This document shows, one piece after another, positions 7,407-14,825 of a stretch of DNA of 15,504 bases. Position numbers and translations under genes: made by a program. The stretch is from DASZUC01 sp035547775 (lineage in GTDB: Bacteria; Patescibacteriota; Saccharimonadia; Saccharimonadales; UBA4665): the NCBI GenBank assembly GCA_035547775.1, contig DASZUC010000028.1, positions 1-15,504 of the forward strand, written 5' to 3'. How positions within the stretch are numbered: position 1 is the stretch's first letter; every line of letters begins with the position of its first letter. Below the pieces are notes generated by a model that saw nothing but the letters and a program-made list of their open reading frames with translations, was not told the DNA's origin and did no database searches.

Positions 7407-7433
7407 CTCTGGCTATTTTGTGGTAATAAAGAC

Positions 7434-7462
7434 TTGCTCGACTAGCATAAGCATGGTACGAT
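7434..7462 (+). promoter_or_regulatory. Sigma70-type promoter with extended -10
   Basis: TTGCTC (7434-7439) and TACGAT (7457-7462) are 17 nt apart, and a TG at 7454-7455 gives an extended -10 (TGGTACGAT). The start would be near 7469, about 31 nt before the ATG at 7500. The spacer contains TAGCATAAGCA, which recurs at the promoter of the gene at 10062. Confidence 0.6.
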
Positions 7463-7499
7463 GACTTCGGATAACCTAAACAAAAACCATATATAACAG

Positions 7500-8909
7500 A
7501 TGAATAGTCCTCAGTTTACGATTAATTTCCGAGCTGTGAAGCGGGTCTTATACGTTATGTTGGCCACGCTCCTCAGTGCCGCAAGCTTGCCCCTCTTGGA
7601 AGGTGGCCAAGCCTTGGCGGCTACCAATCAGATGCAAAGCCGTAGTATTCAAATGAGTGACTCGGCTATTAGTGGTACATCGATCACTTCCGGTATCGGT
7701 AGTGGTACTGACGTTACGTATGAAGTGTCATTCACGACCGCCGATACTACTGATAGCATCGTTATTAACTTCTGTGACCTTGACCCAATCATCGGTGACG
7801 ACTGTGCCTTGCCAGCTGGTATGACCTTACCCACAGCCGTTTCTGCCGTAACAGGTCACATGGGTAACTGGACACTGAGCAACACCACTGATGGTACTGG
7901 TATCGAATTAACTGACACTGCCGGCACGAACTCTGCCGCCGCTGGTGCTCAAGTTTTTGACCTGGAGCACATCACCAACACTACGGCTGTCGGTAGTTTC
8001 TATGCTCGTATGTATGCCTACACCAGTAACACCAACGACTACTCCTGCCCACACGCCCAAACTACCCCAACCAACTGTAGTGGTCCTGGTACCTACATTG
8101 ACTACGGCGGTATTGCCCTTAGCACCACGCACAGCATTACTATTACCGCTCGCGTTCAGGAAACGTTGACCTTCTGTGTCACCAAAGCCGACCCCAACAA
8201 CTGGAACAACACCACACCAAACAACCCGACCGGTTCAGCCGGTGACTGTTCGGCAGGTGAAGTTGGCGCTACCGCTAACTTGCCAGCCCTAACGCTTGGT
8301 CACGGCTCGCCAACGGCTGTCTTGGACGCCAACAATATCGACACGGGCAGTATTTGGACACAGCTCTCTACCAATGCGACGCATGGCGCGGTCATCAACC
8401 TGCGTAACAGTAACGCTGCCGCGGTTACCCCTTGTGGTGGTCTGAGCGCTGACGCAGGTGCCACCTGTGCCATCCCGCCAATTGGTGGTGTCGGTAGCTG
8501 TACGGCTACGGCCGCCTGTGCCATGACTGCGGGAACAGCTGCCTTTGGTCTCTTCGTGAACCGCTACAACCCCACAACTGGCGTCGGCACCATCGGCACC
8601 ATTACACCTACTGCCGCCTACTACAACTCCGGCCACTGTGGCACCGACAGCACTAACAACCCTTGTCCTTCGGGTAACGGTACTACTTGGTACGGCATGG
8701 ACGCCTCCACAACTCCCGCCAACTCCGGTAACACCCCGGCCACCAACGTCGGTAATGTGACCAGTACCTTTGGTAGCACGGTCGCTGCTTCTACCGGTCC
8801 GGTCTTCCACTTTGATAACCGCTACGAATTCGCCGCCACGGCTGCCCTGACCACGCCTGCCGGTATCTATACCGCTAACTTGAACCTGGTTGCTACTGGT
8901 ACTTTTTAG
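7500..8909 (+). CDS. Large secreted surface protein, first of two tandem paralogues
   Basis: This 469-residue exported protein has a signal peptide of about 40 residues ending in GGQALA-ATN. The mature part is rich in Thr, Asn, Ser, Gly and Ala, is predicted to be beta-sheet, and contains many Cys. An N-terminal domain (about 45-230) has FCDLDPIIGDDCALPAG (Cys92, Cys102), FDLEHITN, a GGIA motif and ARVQETLTFC (Cys226). Each of these has a counterpart at matching order in the 355-residue protein encoded just downstream. The C-terminal part (about 345-469) has AAFGLFVN and ends TPAGIYTANLNLVATGTF, the same ending type as its neighbours. It is the most abundant-looking product of the locus, with a good promoter and strong use of ACC, GGT and AAC codons. 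It has no anchor. The function is unknown; a structural subunit of a surface layer or fibre is plausible. Confidence 0.85.
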   Translation: MNSPQFTINFRAVKRVLYVMLATLLSAASLPLLEGGQALAATNQMQSRSIQMSDSAISGTSITSGIGSGTDVTYEVSFTTADTTDSIVINFCDLDPIIGDDCALPAGMTLPTAVSAVTGHMGNWTLSNTTDGTGIELTDTAGTNSAAAGAQVFDLEHITNTTAVGSFYARMYAYTSNTNDYSCPHAQTTPTNCSGPGTYIDYGGIALSTTHSITITARVQETLTFCVTKADPNNWNNTTPNNPTGSAGDCSAGEVGATANLPALTLGHGSPTAVLDANNIDTGSIWTQLSTNATHGAVINLRNSNAAAVTPCGGLSADAGATCAIPPIGGVGSCTATAACAMTAGTAAFGLFVNRYNPTTGVGTIGTITPTAAYYNSGHCGTDSTNNPCPSGNGTTWYGMDASTTPANSGNTPATNVGNVTSTFGSTVAASTGPVFHFDNRYEFAATAALTTPAGIYTANLNLVATGTF

Positions 8910-8921
8910 GCCTGGGGATGA

Positions 8922-9989
8922 ATGAAGCGTCCCGGCCGACTCTGGTTCAATCGTAATCACCGCATTCTGCTCGTTATTGCCGCTGTTCTGCTCGGCAGCT
9001 TGTTTACGCAGTGGTGGCATACACCCGCCTATGGCGCCGTTCTTGGCGACCGCGCCTTTCAGCTAGCGAATGATGAAGCTAGTACGACGACAACGGCGGA
9101 ATTGTCCTTTGTGCTAGCCACAGCTGGACCGCTGGGGTCGATTGACGTGCAATTCTGTTCTAACGACCCATTCCCAGGTACAGCTTGTGATGCTCCAGCG
9201 GGGTTTAGCATGTCTGGCGCCACTCTCACCGCTCAAACCGGTGCCACTGGTTTTAGTATTAGTCCTGCTTCTACGCCCAACGAAGTTATTCTTACGCGTA
9301 CCGCTGCTGCAGCTACCGTTACCTCGGTGGCGTATGACTTTGACCACGTGGTCAACCCGTCGGCACCAGGGGCGTACTACGTTCGTCTGCAAACCTTTGC
9401 CAGTGAAGATGCGACCGGGCAGGTGACTGATGCCGGGGGTATTGCGTTCGACATTACCAACCAGCTGGCCATTAGTGCCGAAGTCCCTCCTTATTTGATT
9501 TTTTGCACCGCCATTACCATTGGTGGCCTCAACTGTGCGAATGCTCAGGGAAACTATGTCGACTTTGGGGAATTATCCACTCACCACACAGGGAGTGGAA
9601 CGTCACAAATGCTGGTGGCTACCAATGCCGAAGCCGGCTATAACGTCACTGTCAGCGGCACTACTTTAACCAGTGGTAACAATGTTATTTCGGCCCTAAC
9701 GACCAATGACGTTGTGCGGCCGGGCGTGGGCCAGTTCGGCCTTAATTTACGGTCTAATAGCGCTCCCTCGGTAGGCAATAATCCGATCGGACCGGGCGTG
9801 GGCCAGCCCCAGAGTAATTACGATCAAGCCAATAGTTTTCGTTTTAACCCCGGCGATACCATTATTAGCGTTCATAACCCCGATAACGTACGGGTCTATA
9901 CCGCCTCTTATGTGGTTAATGTGTCATCCAATCAAGCGCCTGGTATTTACGTAAGTACGCTTACCTATGTCTGTTTAGCTGACTTTTAG
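8922..9989 (+). CDS. Secreted surface protein, second tandem paralogue
   Basis: This 355-residue exported protein has a basic N-terminus, a hydrophobic signal peptide (about 15-32) and likely cleavage near residue 39. The N-terminal domain is clearly related to that of the preceding protein: FCSNDPFPGTACDAPAG (Cys79, Cys89, with the same 10-residue spacing), YDFDHVVN, GGIAFDIT and AEVPPYLIFC (Cys195). The C-terminal domain has GQFGLNLRSNSAP (270-282), SNYDQANSFRF and a final QAPGIYVSTLTYVCLADF, closer to the protein encoded at 6639 than to the 469-residue one. Its start is 12 nt after the upstream stop, with GGGGA just before the ATG, so the two are probably co-transcribed. The gap between this gene and the next holds a new promoter. 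There is no membrane anchor. Function is unknown; it probably assembles with its paralogues. Confidence 0.85.
   Translation: MKRPGRLWFNRNHRILLVIAAVLLGSLFTQWWHTPAYGAVLGDRAFQLANDEASTTTTAELSFVLATAGPLGSIDVQFCSNDPFPGTACDAPAGFSMSGATLTAQTGATGFSISPASTPNEVILTRTAAAATVTSVAYDFDHVVNPSAPGAYYVRLQTFASEDATGQVTDAGGIAFDITNQLAISAEVPPYLIFCTAITIGGLNCANAQGNYVDFGELSTHHTGSGTSQMLVATNAEAGYNVTVSGTTLTSGNNVISALTTNDVVRPGVGQFGLNLRSNSAPSVGNNPIGPGVGQPQSNYDQANSFRFNPGDTIISVHNPDNVRVYTASYVVNVSSNQAPGIYVSTLTYVCLADF
9720..9806 (+). repeat. 15-bp direct repeat pair inside the 355-residue surface protein gene
   Basis: CCGGGCGTGGGCCAG occurs at 9720-9734 and again at 9792-9806. Both copies are in frame and encode PGVGQ. They may be remnants of an internal duplication of the loop region. 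Confidence 0.8.
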
Positions 9990-10006
9990 GCTGGAGCCAA
10001 TCGGAC

Positions 10007-10035
10007 TTGCCGTCCGCGAAGCAGTCTGTTATATT
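10007..10035 (+). promoter_or_regulatory. Sigma70-type promoter for the DUF916-like gene
   Basis: TTGCCG (10007-10012) and TATATT (10030-10035) are spaced by 17 nt, and the -10 matches five of six consensus bases. The start would be near 10042, 20 nt before the ATG at 10062; AAAGG at 10045-10049 is a possible ribosome site. The -35 lies inside a perfect 5-bp inverted repeat (CGGAC at 10002-10006, GTCCG at 10012-10016). Confidence 0.6.
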
Positions 10036-10061
10036 AGCATAAGCAAAGGTAAAAGAGACAT

Positions 10062-11057
10062 ATGCAAATACGCCGTTGGCGACTAACTGGAGCAAGCATT
10101 GGGCTGGCCTTATTAGTGCTCATGGGCACGATGCCTGTAGCCGAAGGTGCCAGTACTGGTGGTAATGGTCTGCGTATTTCACCGGTGCGAACTGATGTTA
10201 CGATCGCTCCTGGCAAAACCCAAACAGTAGTGATTAATGTTACCAATGTAACTGATTCGACGGCCAGCCTCCAGGCTATTGTGAATGACTTTGTGGCCAA
10301 CCCCAACGAAAGTGGTGAGCCAGCCATCTTATTAAACCCCACGCAATATGCTTCCAGTCACAGCTTGAAGCGTTTCGTATCGCCTATTAGCAATTTCACC
10401 CTTAAGCCCGACCAAGAAAAGGCTGTGAATGTGAATATTACCATCCCTAAGAATGCTGCTGGGGGTGGTTATTACGGTGCGGTGCGTTTCTTGCCGGCCG
10501 GGGCTATTACCACTGGGCCGAATCAAAATGTTAGTTTGGCCGGTAGTGTTGGCTCACTAATCCTTGTCAAAGTTCCTGGCAACATCGTCGACAAGCTCAG
10601 TATTGCCAGTTTTGATGCCCGATCTAATGACCGCTCGGGCACCTTCTTTACGCATTCTAAGAATATTGATGCTGTAGTGCGCTTCCAAAACGAAGGCAAC
10701 ATTCAGGAACAGCCTTTCGGTAAAATCTTGCTCAAGAATCGCAGTGGTAAAACCCTGGCTTCTTACGAAATTAATAACACGACGCCACCCGGTAACGTGC
10801 TGCCAGATAGTATTCGTAAGTTTTCTATTCCGCTGAAGAAATTGAGTAGTTTTGGCGAGTATAAGCTAGAGGGTAACTTTGGCTATGGCAGCGGTGGTCA
10901 ATTACTGAGTGCCAGCACAACTTTCTACGTGATTCCGCTTTGGCTTATCTTATTGTTTGTCGCTGTTGTCATCCTTTTGGGCTTCTTAGTCTTCGGCTTG
11001 CCGAAACTTATACGCAAGTATAACGATCGGGTTATCCGTAAAGCCGGTCGACGTTAA
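10062..11057 (+). CDS. DUF916-like (WxL-interacting-protein-like) surface protein with C-terminal membrane anchor
   Basis: The 331-residue protein has a signal peptide (residues about 1-30), two beta-sandwich domains, a transmembrane helix (about 291-313) and a basic cytoplasmic tail ending KAGRR. The first domain (37-170) has the features of DUF916: an LRISPVRTDVTIAPGKTQ opening, a TVVINVTNVTD strand and the GGGYYGAVRF turn at 134-143. In Firmicutes this domain belongs to proteins that partner with WxL surface proteins and bind the cell wall. The second domain (about 175-288) has RFQNEGNIQEQP, KNRSGK and the GNVLPDSIRKF motif, in the place of DUF3324. This is inferred homology from recalled family patterns. 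It lies directly after three small secreted proteins, so it could be their membrane dock. Its own promoter sits at 10007-10035. Confidence 0.8.
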   Translation: MQIRRWRLTGASIGLALLVLMGTMPVAEGASTGGNGLRISPVRTDVTIAPGKTQTVVINVTNVTDSTASLQAIVNDFVANPNESGEPAILLNPTQYASSHSLKRFVSPISNFTLKPDQEKAVNVNITIPKNAAGGGYYGAVRFLPAGAITTGPNQNVSLAGSVGSLILVKVPGNIVDKLSIASFDARSNDRSGTFFTHSKNIDAVVRFQNEGNIQEQPFGKILLKNRSGKTLASYEINNTTPPGNVLPDSIRKFSIPLKKLSSFGEYKLEGNFGYGSGGQLLSASTTFYVIPLWLILLFVAVVILLGFLVFGLPKLIRKYNDRVIRKAGRR

Positions 11058-11100
11058 GCTATTGCGAGGTGTTGCCTAGCGCAGCCCGGCCAAAACCGTT

Positions 11101-12000
11101 ATGCTTAAGGATATGAAACGATTGAAACTAGCAATCGTGTTGGTGCTGGCCGTAGCTATGGGGCTGAGCACTGATTTGCCGGCTTGGGCGGCGAACCAAT
11201 TTCCCGATGAAACATCGTCGGGCTCAATTGGTTTACAGGGGACCATTTCCACTGCACCGCCAAAGCGCGGTGCCACCATTACCGTGCCAAGCAATGGCGC
11301 CAGCTTTACGACCGTACCAATTACGGTATCTGGTCTTTGCCCGTCTAAGTTGCTGGTGAAAATCTTTGCCAATAATGTGTTTGTGGGTTCCACCATTTGT
11401 AAGAACGGTAGCTATTCTTTGCGCGTCAACCTGTTTGATGGCCAAAACGACCTCGTCGCACGCGTGTATGATGCCCTCGACCAAGCTGGCCCTGATTCCA
11501 ACATCGTAAAAGTGACGTTTAATGACGTGCAGTTTGCTCGTTTTGGTACGCGGGTGCAGCTGACCAGTAACTATGCTGAGCGCGGTGCACCACCCGGGCA
11601 AGAGCTCGACTGGCCAATTATTCTGAGTGGCGGCAACGGACCGTATGCTATCAGTGTTGACTGGGGCGATGGCGGCCCAACCGATCTTATGAGCCGACAA
11701 ACCTCTGGCACTTTCAATGTCAAACACACCTATAAAACGGCCGGCGTTTACAATGTGATCGTCAAAGCTACCGACAAAAATGGCGGTGAAGCTTTCCTCC
11801 AGCTCGTTGCTGTTGCTACTGGTGCAACCCAAAATAACGCCAAAGGTAACGGCAGTACCGCCGTGCGAGTTGAGGTGTTATGGTGGCCAGCCCTCGCCAT
11901 GCTACCGCTCATCTTCGCCACCTTCTGGGTGGGTCGTCGCCACGAGCTTTACACGCTGCGCAAGCAACTGGAAAAAAGTCGTAACGACGAAAGTGCCTAA
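11101..12000 (+). CDS. Membrane-anchored PKD / Ig-like domain surface protein
   Basis: The 299-residue protein has a signal peptide (cleavage near PAWA-ANQ, residue 30). A bacterial Ig-like domain follows (about 56-141), opening ATITVPSNGASF, with Cys80 and Cys100 able to form a disulfide. Next is a PKD domain (about 168-239) with the hallmark SVDWGDG and HTYKTAGVYNVIVKATD strands. One transmembrane helix (about 258-277) and a charged cytoplasmic tail (RRHELYTLRKQLEKSR) end the protein. Ig-like and PKD domains mediate protein or glycan contacts outside the cell. It starts 43 nt after the DUF916-like gene with no clear promoter, so the two are probably co-transcribed as an anchor pair. The start is uncertain: ATG at 11101 or in-frame ATG at 11113. 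The second gives a cleaner signal peptide but has AAGG too close. Confidence 0.85.
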   Translation: MLKDMKRLKLAIVLVLAVAMGLSTDLPAWAANQFPDETSSGSIGLQGTISTAPPKRGATITVPSNGASFTTVPITVSGLCPSKLLVKIFANNVFVGSTICKNGSYSLRVNLFDGQNDLVARVYDALDQAGPDSNIVKVTFNDVQFARFGTRVQLTSNYAERGAPPGQELDWPIILSGGNGPYAISVDWGDGGPTDLMSRQTSGTFNVKHTYKTAGVYNVIVKATDKNGGEAFLQLVAVATGATQNNAKGNGSTAVRVEVLWWPALAMLPLIFATFWVGRRHELYTLRKQLEKSRNDESA

Positions 12001-12020
12001 GCACTCACCCCCGTTTGCGG

Positions 12021-12026
12021 TACAAT
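12021..12026 (+). promoter_or_regulatory. Likely -10 element of mnmA
   Basis: TACAAT lies in the context GGTACAATGA, close to the GGTACGATGA at the -10 of the promoter at 7434-7462. I see no good -35 at 16-18 nt upstream. Transcription would start near 12033, only a few bases before the ATG at 12036, so the mRNA may be almost leaderless. Confidence 0.45.
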
Positions 12027-12035
12027 GATACGGTT

Positions 12036-13067
12036 ATGAACCAAAAAGTGTACGTTGGCATGTCTGGTGGCGTAGACAGTTCGCTCACCGCAGCCCTCTT
12101 AAAAGAGCAGGGCTATGAGGTTACGGGTGTCTACATGAAGAACTGGAGTCAGGATTTGCCAGGGATGATTTGCCCCTGGAAAGAGGATTATCAAGATGCT
12201 AAGCGGGTAGCCGTGCAACTCGACATTCCATTCAAGCTCTATGATTTTGAAACCGAATATCGTCAGCTAGTGGTGGATTATATGGTGCGTGAATATCAGG
12301 CTGGCCGAACGCCCAACCCTGACGTTATGTGTAACCAAGAGGTGAAATTTAAACTGTTTTTGCAGGCAGCGCTGGATGATGGCGCGGATGCAATTGCTAC
12401 TGGTCACTATGCGCGGATTCAAGACGGACAGTTGCTAACCGGACTCGACTCCGATAAAGATCAGTCCTACTTTTTGTATCGGGTAACTGAGAACGCACTG
12501 CGTCACAGCCTCATGCCAATTGGTGATTTACGAAAAACTGAAGTACGCGCTCGGGCTAAAGCGTTGGGTCTGAGTACGGCCGATAAGCCAGATAGCCAGG
12601 GTATTTGCTTTGTAGGCAAGGTTGGCATCAAAGAATTCTTGCTGCATGAACTTGGTCCGCAAACGCCAGGTCCGATTATTGATCAAAACGGTCACGAAAT
12701 TGGCCAGCACGACGGCGCCATTTTTTACACGATTGGCCAGCGCCATGGTTTGAATGTGGGCGGTGGCTTGCCATATTACGTCAGTCGCAAAGATATGGCT
12801 ACCAATACGGTGTATGTCACCACCAGCTTAGATGATGAAAATCTCTGGAAGCAGGAGGTTGCTCTAGAAGATCTACATTGGATCAATGGTGCTCCTGAAA
12901 CTGGCAAAAGTTATCGAGCGCGACTGCGCTACCGCGGCCCATTGGTTGGTTGCCAGCTCGACGGCAACACAGTAGTGCTTGAGGAAGCCCAGCGCGGGCT
13001 AGCAGCCGGACAGTCGGCGGTTATTTATGATGGTGAACACGTGCTTGGCGGGGGTGTGCTTAGCTAG
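12036..13067 (+). CDS. mnmA: tRNA-specific 2-thiouridylase MnmA
   Basis: MnmA uses ATP and sulfur passed down a relay to make 2-thiouridine at wobble position 34 of tRNA-Lys, -Glu and -Gln. The 343-residue product has the PP-loop GMSGGVDSS near the N-terminus, the nucleophile Cys99 in NPDVMCNQEVKF, GHYARI, and the second catalytic Cys191 in DSQGICFVG. It also has the IGQRHGLNVGGGLPYYV segment and the C-terminal barrel ending GEHVLGGGVLS. Both cysteines are present, so it should be active. Length is close to the E. coli enzyme (368). The ATG at 12036 gives the standard MNQKVYVGMSGG start; an in-frame TTG at 12015 would overlap the TACAAT element and is unlikely. Its TAG stop overlaps the stop of the convergent gene within CTAG. 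Confidence 0.97.
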   Translation: MNQKVYVGMSGGVDSSLTAALLKEQGYEVTGVYMKNWSQDLPGMICPWKEDYQDAKRVAVQLDIPFKLYDFETEYRQLVVDYMVREYQAGRTPNPDVMCNQEVKFKLFLQAALDDGADAIATGHYARIQDGQLLTGLDSDKDQSYFLYRVTENALRHSLMPIGDLRKTEVRARAKALGLSTADKPDSQGICFVGKVGIKEFLLHELGPQTPGPIIDQNGHEIGQHDGAIFYTIGQRHGLNVGGGLPYYVSRKDMATNTVYVTTSLDDENLWKQEVALEDLHWINGAPETGKSYRARLRYRGPLVGCQLDGNTVVLEEAQRGLAAGQSAVIYDGEHVLGGGVLS

Positions 13068-14773
13068 CGCGAAACACTGACTGGTGAGATTTTGGCCTGG
13101 GCCGGTGTTTCCATGCTGGCTAAATTATTCTGAATCGTTACGTTGGTACTCGGTCCTTCCAAAGTAATGATATCGGAGCTGACGACACGGCCATCGCTAT
13201 CAATCGTAATCTCTTCAATAATCGATGGTGCGTGAATGATGCCGAGAGCCTGCAGAGTGGGTGCATTGCTGTGCGCGCCAGTACTGCCACTAATAAACTC
13301 AGTGGTGCTTTGATATCGTACGGGAGGATGTGGTGGACTTTGACGACCGGTCAGCACCACTGGCACATTGGGGCAGCTCGCTTGAGCAATGGGTGTGCCA
13401 ACCAACTGGTCGTGCATCTCAAAAATAGTTGGTGATTGCAGACTACATGCTTGTGAAATGGCGTTTTCAGTTAATGTTTGCGTTGCTTGGGCGATTGTTT
13501 CACCTGGTGGCCAGGCGCTGGGGTCACGTAAACTTGCTTGTCCACCAAAAGGAATCACGTCAGGTGAATTAATACCCACGATATTAATACCGTTGATAGT
13601 CTGTACTTTGCCGTTGGCAACGTGCATATGTCGGGCTTCGGCCATGGCAGCCACGGCGGCCGTATCGTGATGTCCTAAACTCAGTTCAATGGGGATCTTG
13701 CCGGCATGAGATTGCAGGGCATCCAAAACGGGTGTTTCAAGTGGTGAGCCGGTGGCCGTGATATCACCGCCAACCACGATTAAATCAGCGTTATAGGCTC
13801 GGGCTACATCACCCGTAATGCGTGCTGGTCCATCTTCCCCCTGGTAATCGTCGGCCAAAATAATGCGTTTATAGCCCGATTGCGGTGCCAGTGATGTGGC
13901 ACCATATTTTTGAGCAAATTGGGTCGTAAAGTTTTTGTCTAAGGTGTCATAATAAGCATTCTTGGCGGTGAAGAAGTGGCTGGCCCACGGAATAACTGAA
14001 TCGGCAACTGGCTTTAGTGGGCCGCTGACGCCGCTGCCTGCCAAGACAGTGCGATCAAGGTTGTGATCAACAGTTACGTGATGTTGATTGTTGGGTGCCC
14101 ACAACAGATAGCCACCAGAGTATAGCAAGCTCAGACTAGCCACTAAAACACCTGCGGTCATAACTTGGCCTGGTAGCCGGCGATCTTCCATAGCGTGCTG
14201 GCGTTTCTCGTGGCTATAACGAACGAGCTGTCGTTGCCGAAACCGGTACCAGCCCAGGCCACCAAAACCACCCATATAGGTCAGGGCCATGGCACCGAGA
14301 GCCCATTCTTCATAATGATGCTTAATGGCGGTTTCAATGGCTGTCACTTGTGCCTTTTGATCGGAAAACTCCTGCAAAAGAGCTTTGAGGCGTCGCGTGT
14401 TAACACCATCCTCTTTATCTTCCAGTGAAACATTGTTGTAGTGCAGAGCAACATCGGCCCCAATATCTTTGCCGAGGATACTGGCATGGCTTGTGCGCAT
14501 TAAGTTAAAGTTCTGAGCATTAATAGTGATCAGGTTGTCGTTGAGATGGGCGTCGGCGGTAATGTAGCCACCAGCAATCGGCGTCGAAATACGGGCGTCA
14601 GGCGCGATCCAGGCCACGGTGTCTTCGGCAGCGAGAGCTGCAAAAGGTGTCAACACAGCACCCGTGAGTGCTACTTTGGCAACACCTCGCCATAGGCGCT
14701 GTCTGCCCGAAAGTTCAGCAGTTGGCTGAGGAGCTTCAATCGGCTCAACAGAACTGTTTGTTATAGCTTCCAT
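13064..14773 (-). CDS. Multi-pass membrane protein with a degenerate metallophosphoesterase-like domain
   Basis: The 569-residue protein has three hydrophobic segments (about 33-49, 157-176, 205-225). A beta-rich extracytoplasmic domain and a short helical stretch lie between the first two, and a C-terminal calcineurin-like phosphoesterase fold spans about 302-540. The fold is recognised from IILADDYQ, ADLIVVGGDITATGS, LSLGHHD, INGINIVGINSPDV and EMHDQLVG. Of the seven usual metal ligands only Asp308, Asp337 and His454 remain. The first His is Tyr310, the GNHD Asn is His368, and the late GHTH pair reads GRQS (476-479). It is therefore probably a catalytically dead binding or regulatory protein, or it uses metals differently. 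No strong ribosome site precedes the ATG at 14773. It overlaps mnmA by 4 nt at the stop codons. The substrate and role are unknown. Confidence 0.8.
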   Translation of the reverse strand: MEAITNSSVEPIEAPQPTAELSGRQRLWRGVAKVALTGAVLTPFAALAAEDTVAWIAPDARISTPIAGGYITADAHLNDNLITINAQNFNLMRTSHASILGKDIGADVALHYNNVSLEDKEDGVNTRRLKALLQEFSDQKAQVTAIETAIKHHYEEWALGAMALTYMGGFGGLGWYRFRQRQLVRYSHEKRQHAMEDRRLPGQVMTAGVLVASLSLLYSGGYLLWAPNNQHHVTVDHNLDRTVLAGSGVSGPLKPVADSVIPWASHFFTAKNAYYDTLDKNFTTQFAQKYGATSLAPQSGYKRIILADDYQGEDGPARITGDVARAYNADLIVVGGDITATGSPLETPVLDALQSHAGKIPIELSLGHHDTAAVAAMAEARHMHVANGKVQTINGINIVGINSPDVIPFGGQASLRDPSAWPPGETIAQATQTLTENAISQACSLQSPTIFEMHDQLVGTPIAQASCPNVPVVLTGRQSPPHPPVRYQSTTEFISGSTGAHSNAPTLQALGIIHAPSIIEEITIDSDGRVVSSDIITLEGPSTNVTIQNNLASMETPAQAKISPVSVSR

Positions 14774-14825
14774 CTCGGTCTACTTTACGCTCATTTGCAG
14801 GGAAAGACACAAGCACTTTGCGGTA

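Noticed and set aside
7386..7499. Replication origin suggested by the DnaA box
   Set aside because: There is only one perfect box, no AT-rich unwinding stretch of note, and no dnaA or dnaN gene nearby.
8289..9020. A 243-residue open frame on the minus strand opposite the 469-residue surface gene
   Set aside because: It is Gly/Thr/Arg/Val rich with no domain, no signal and no ribosome site. It arises from the strong ACC/GGT/AAC codon bias of the surface gene on the other strand, and runs across the junction of two well-supported genes.
11992..12005. AGTGC-CTAA-GCACT palindrome over the stop of the PKD gene as a terminator
   Set aside because: The stem is only 5 bp and is followed by C-rich sequence with no T-run, so a terminator cannot be supported.
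12015..12035. Upstream TTG start for mnmA
   Set aside because: It would overlap the TACAAT promoter element, and the ATG at 12036 matches the usual MnmA N-terminus.
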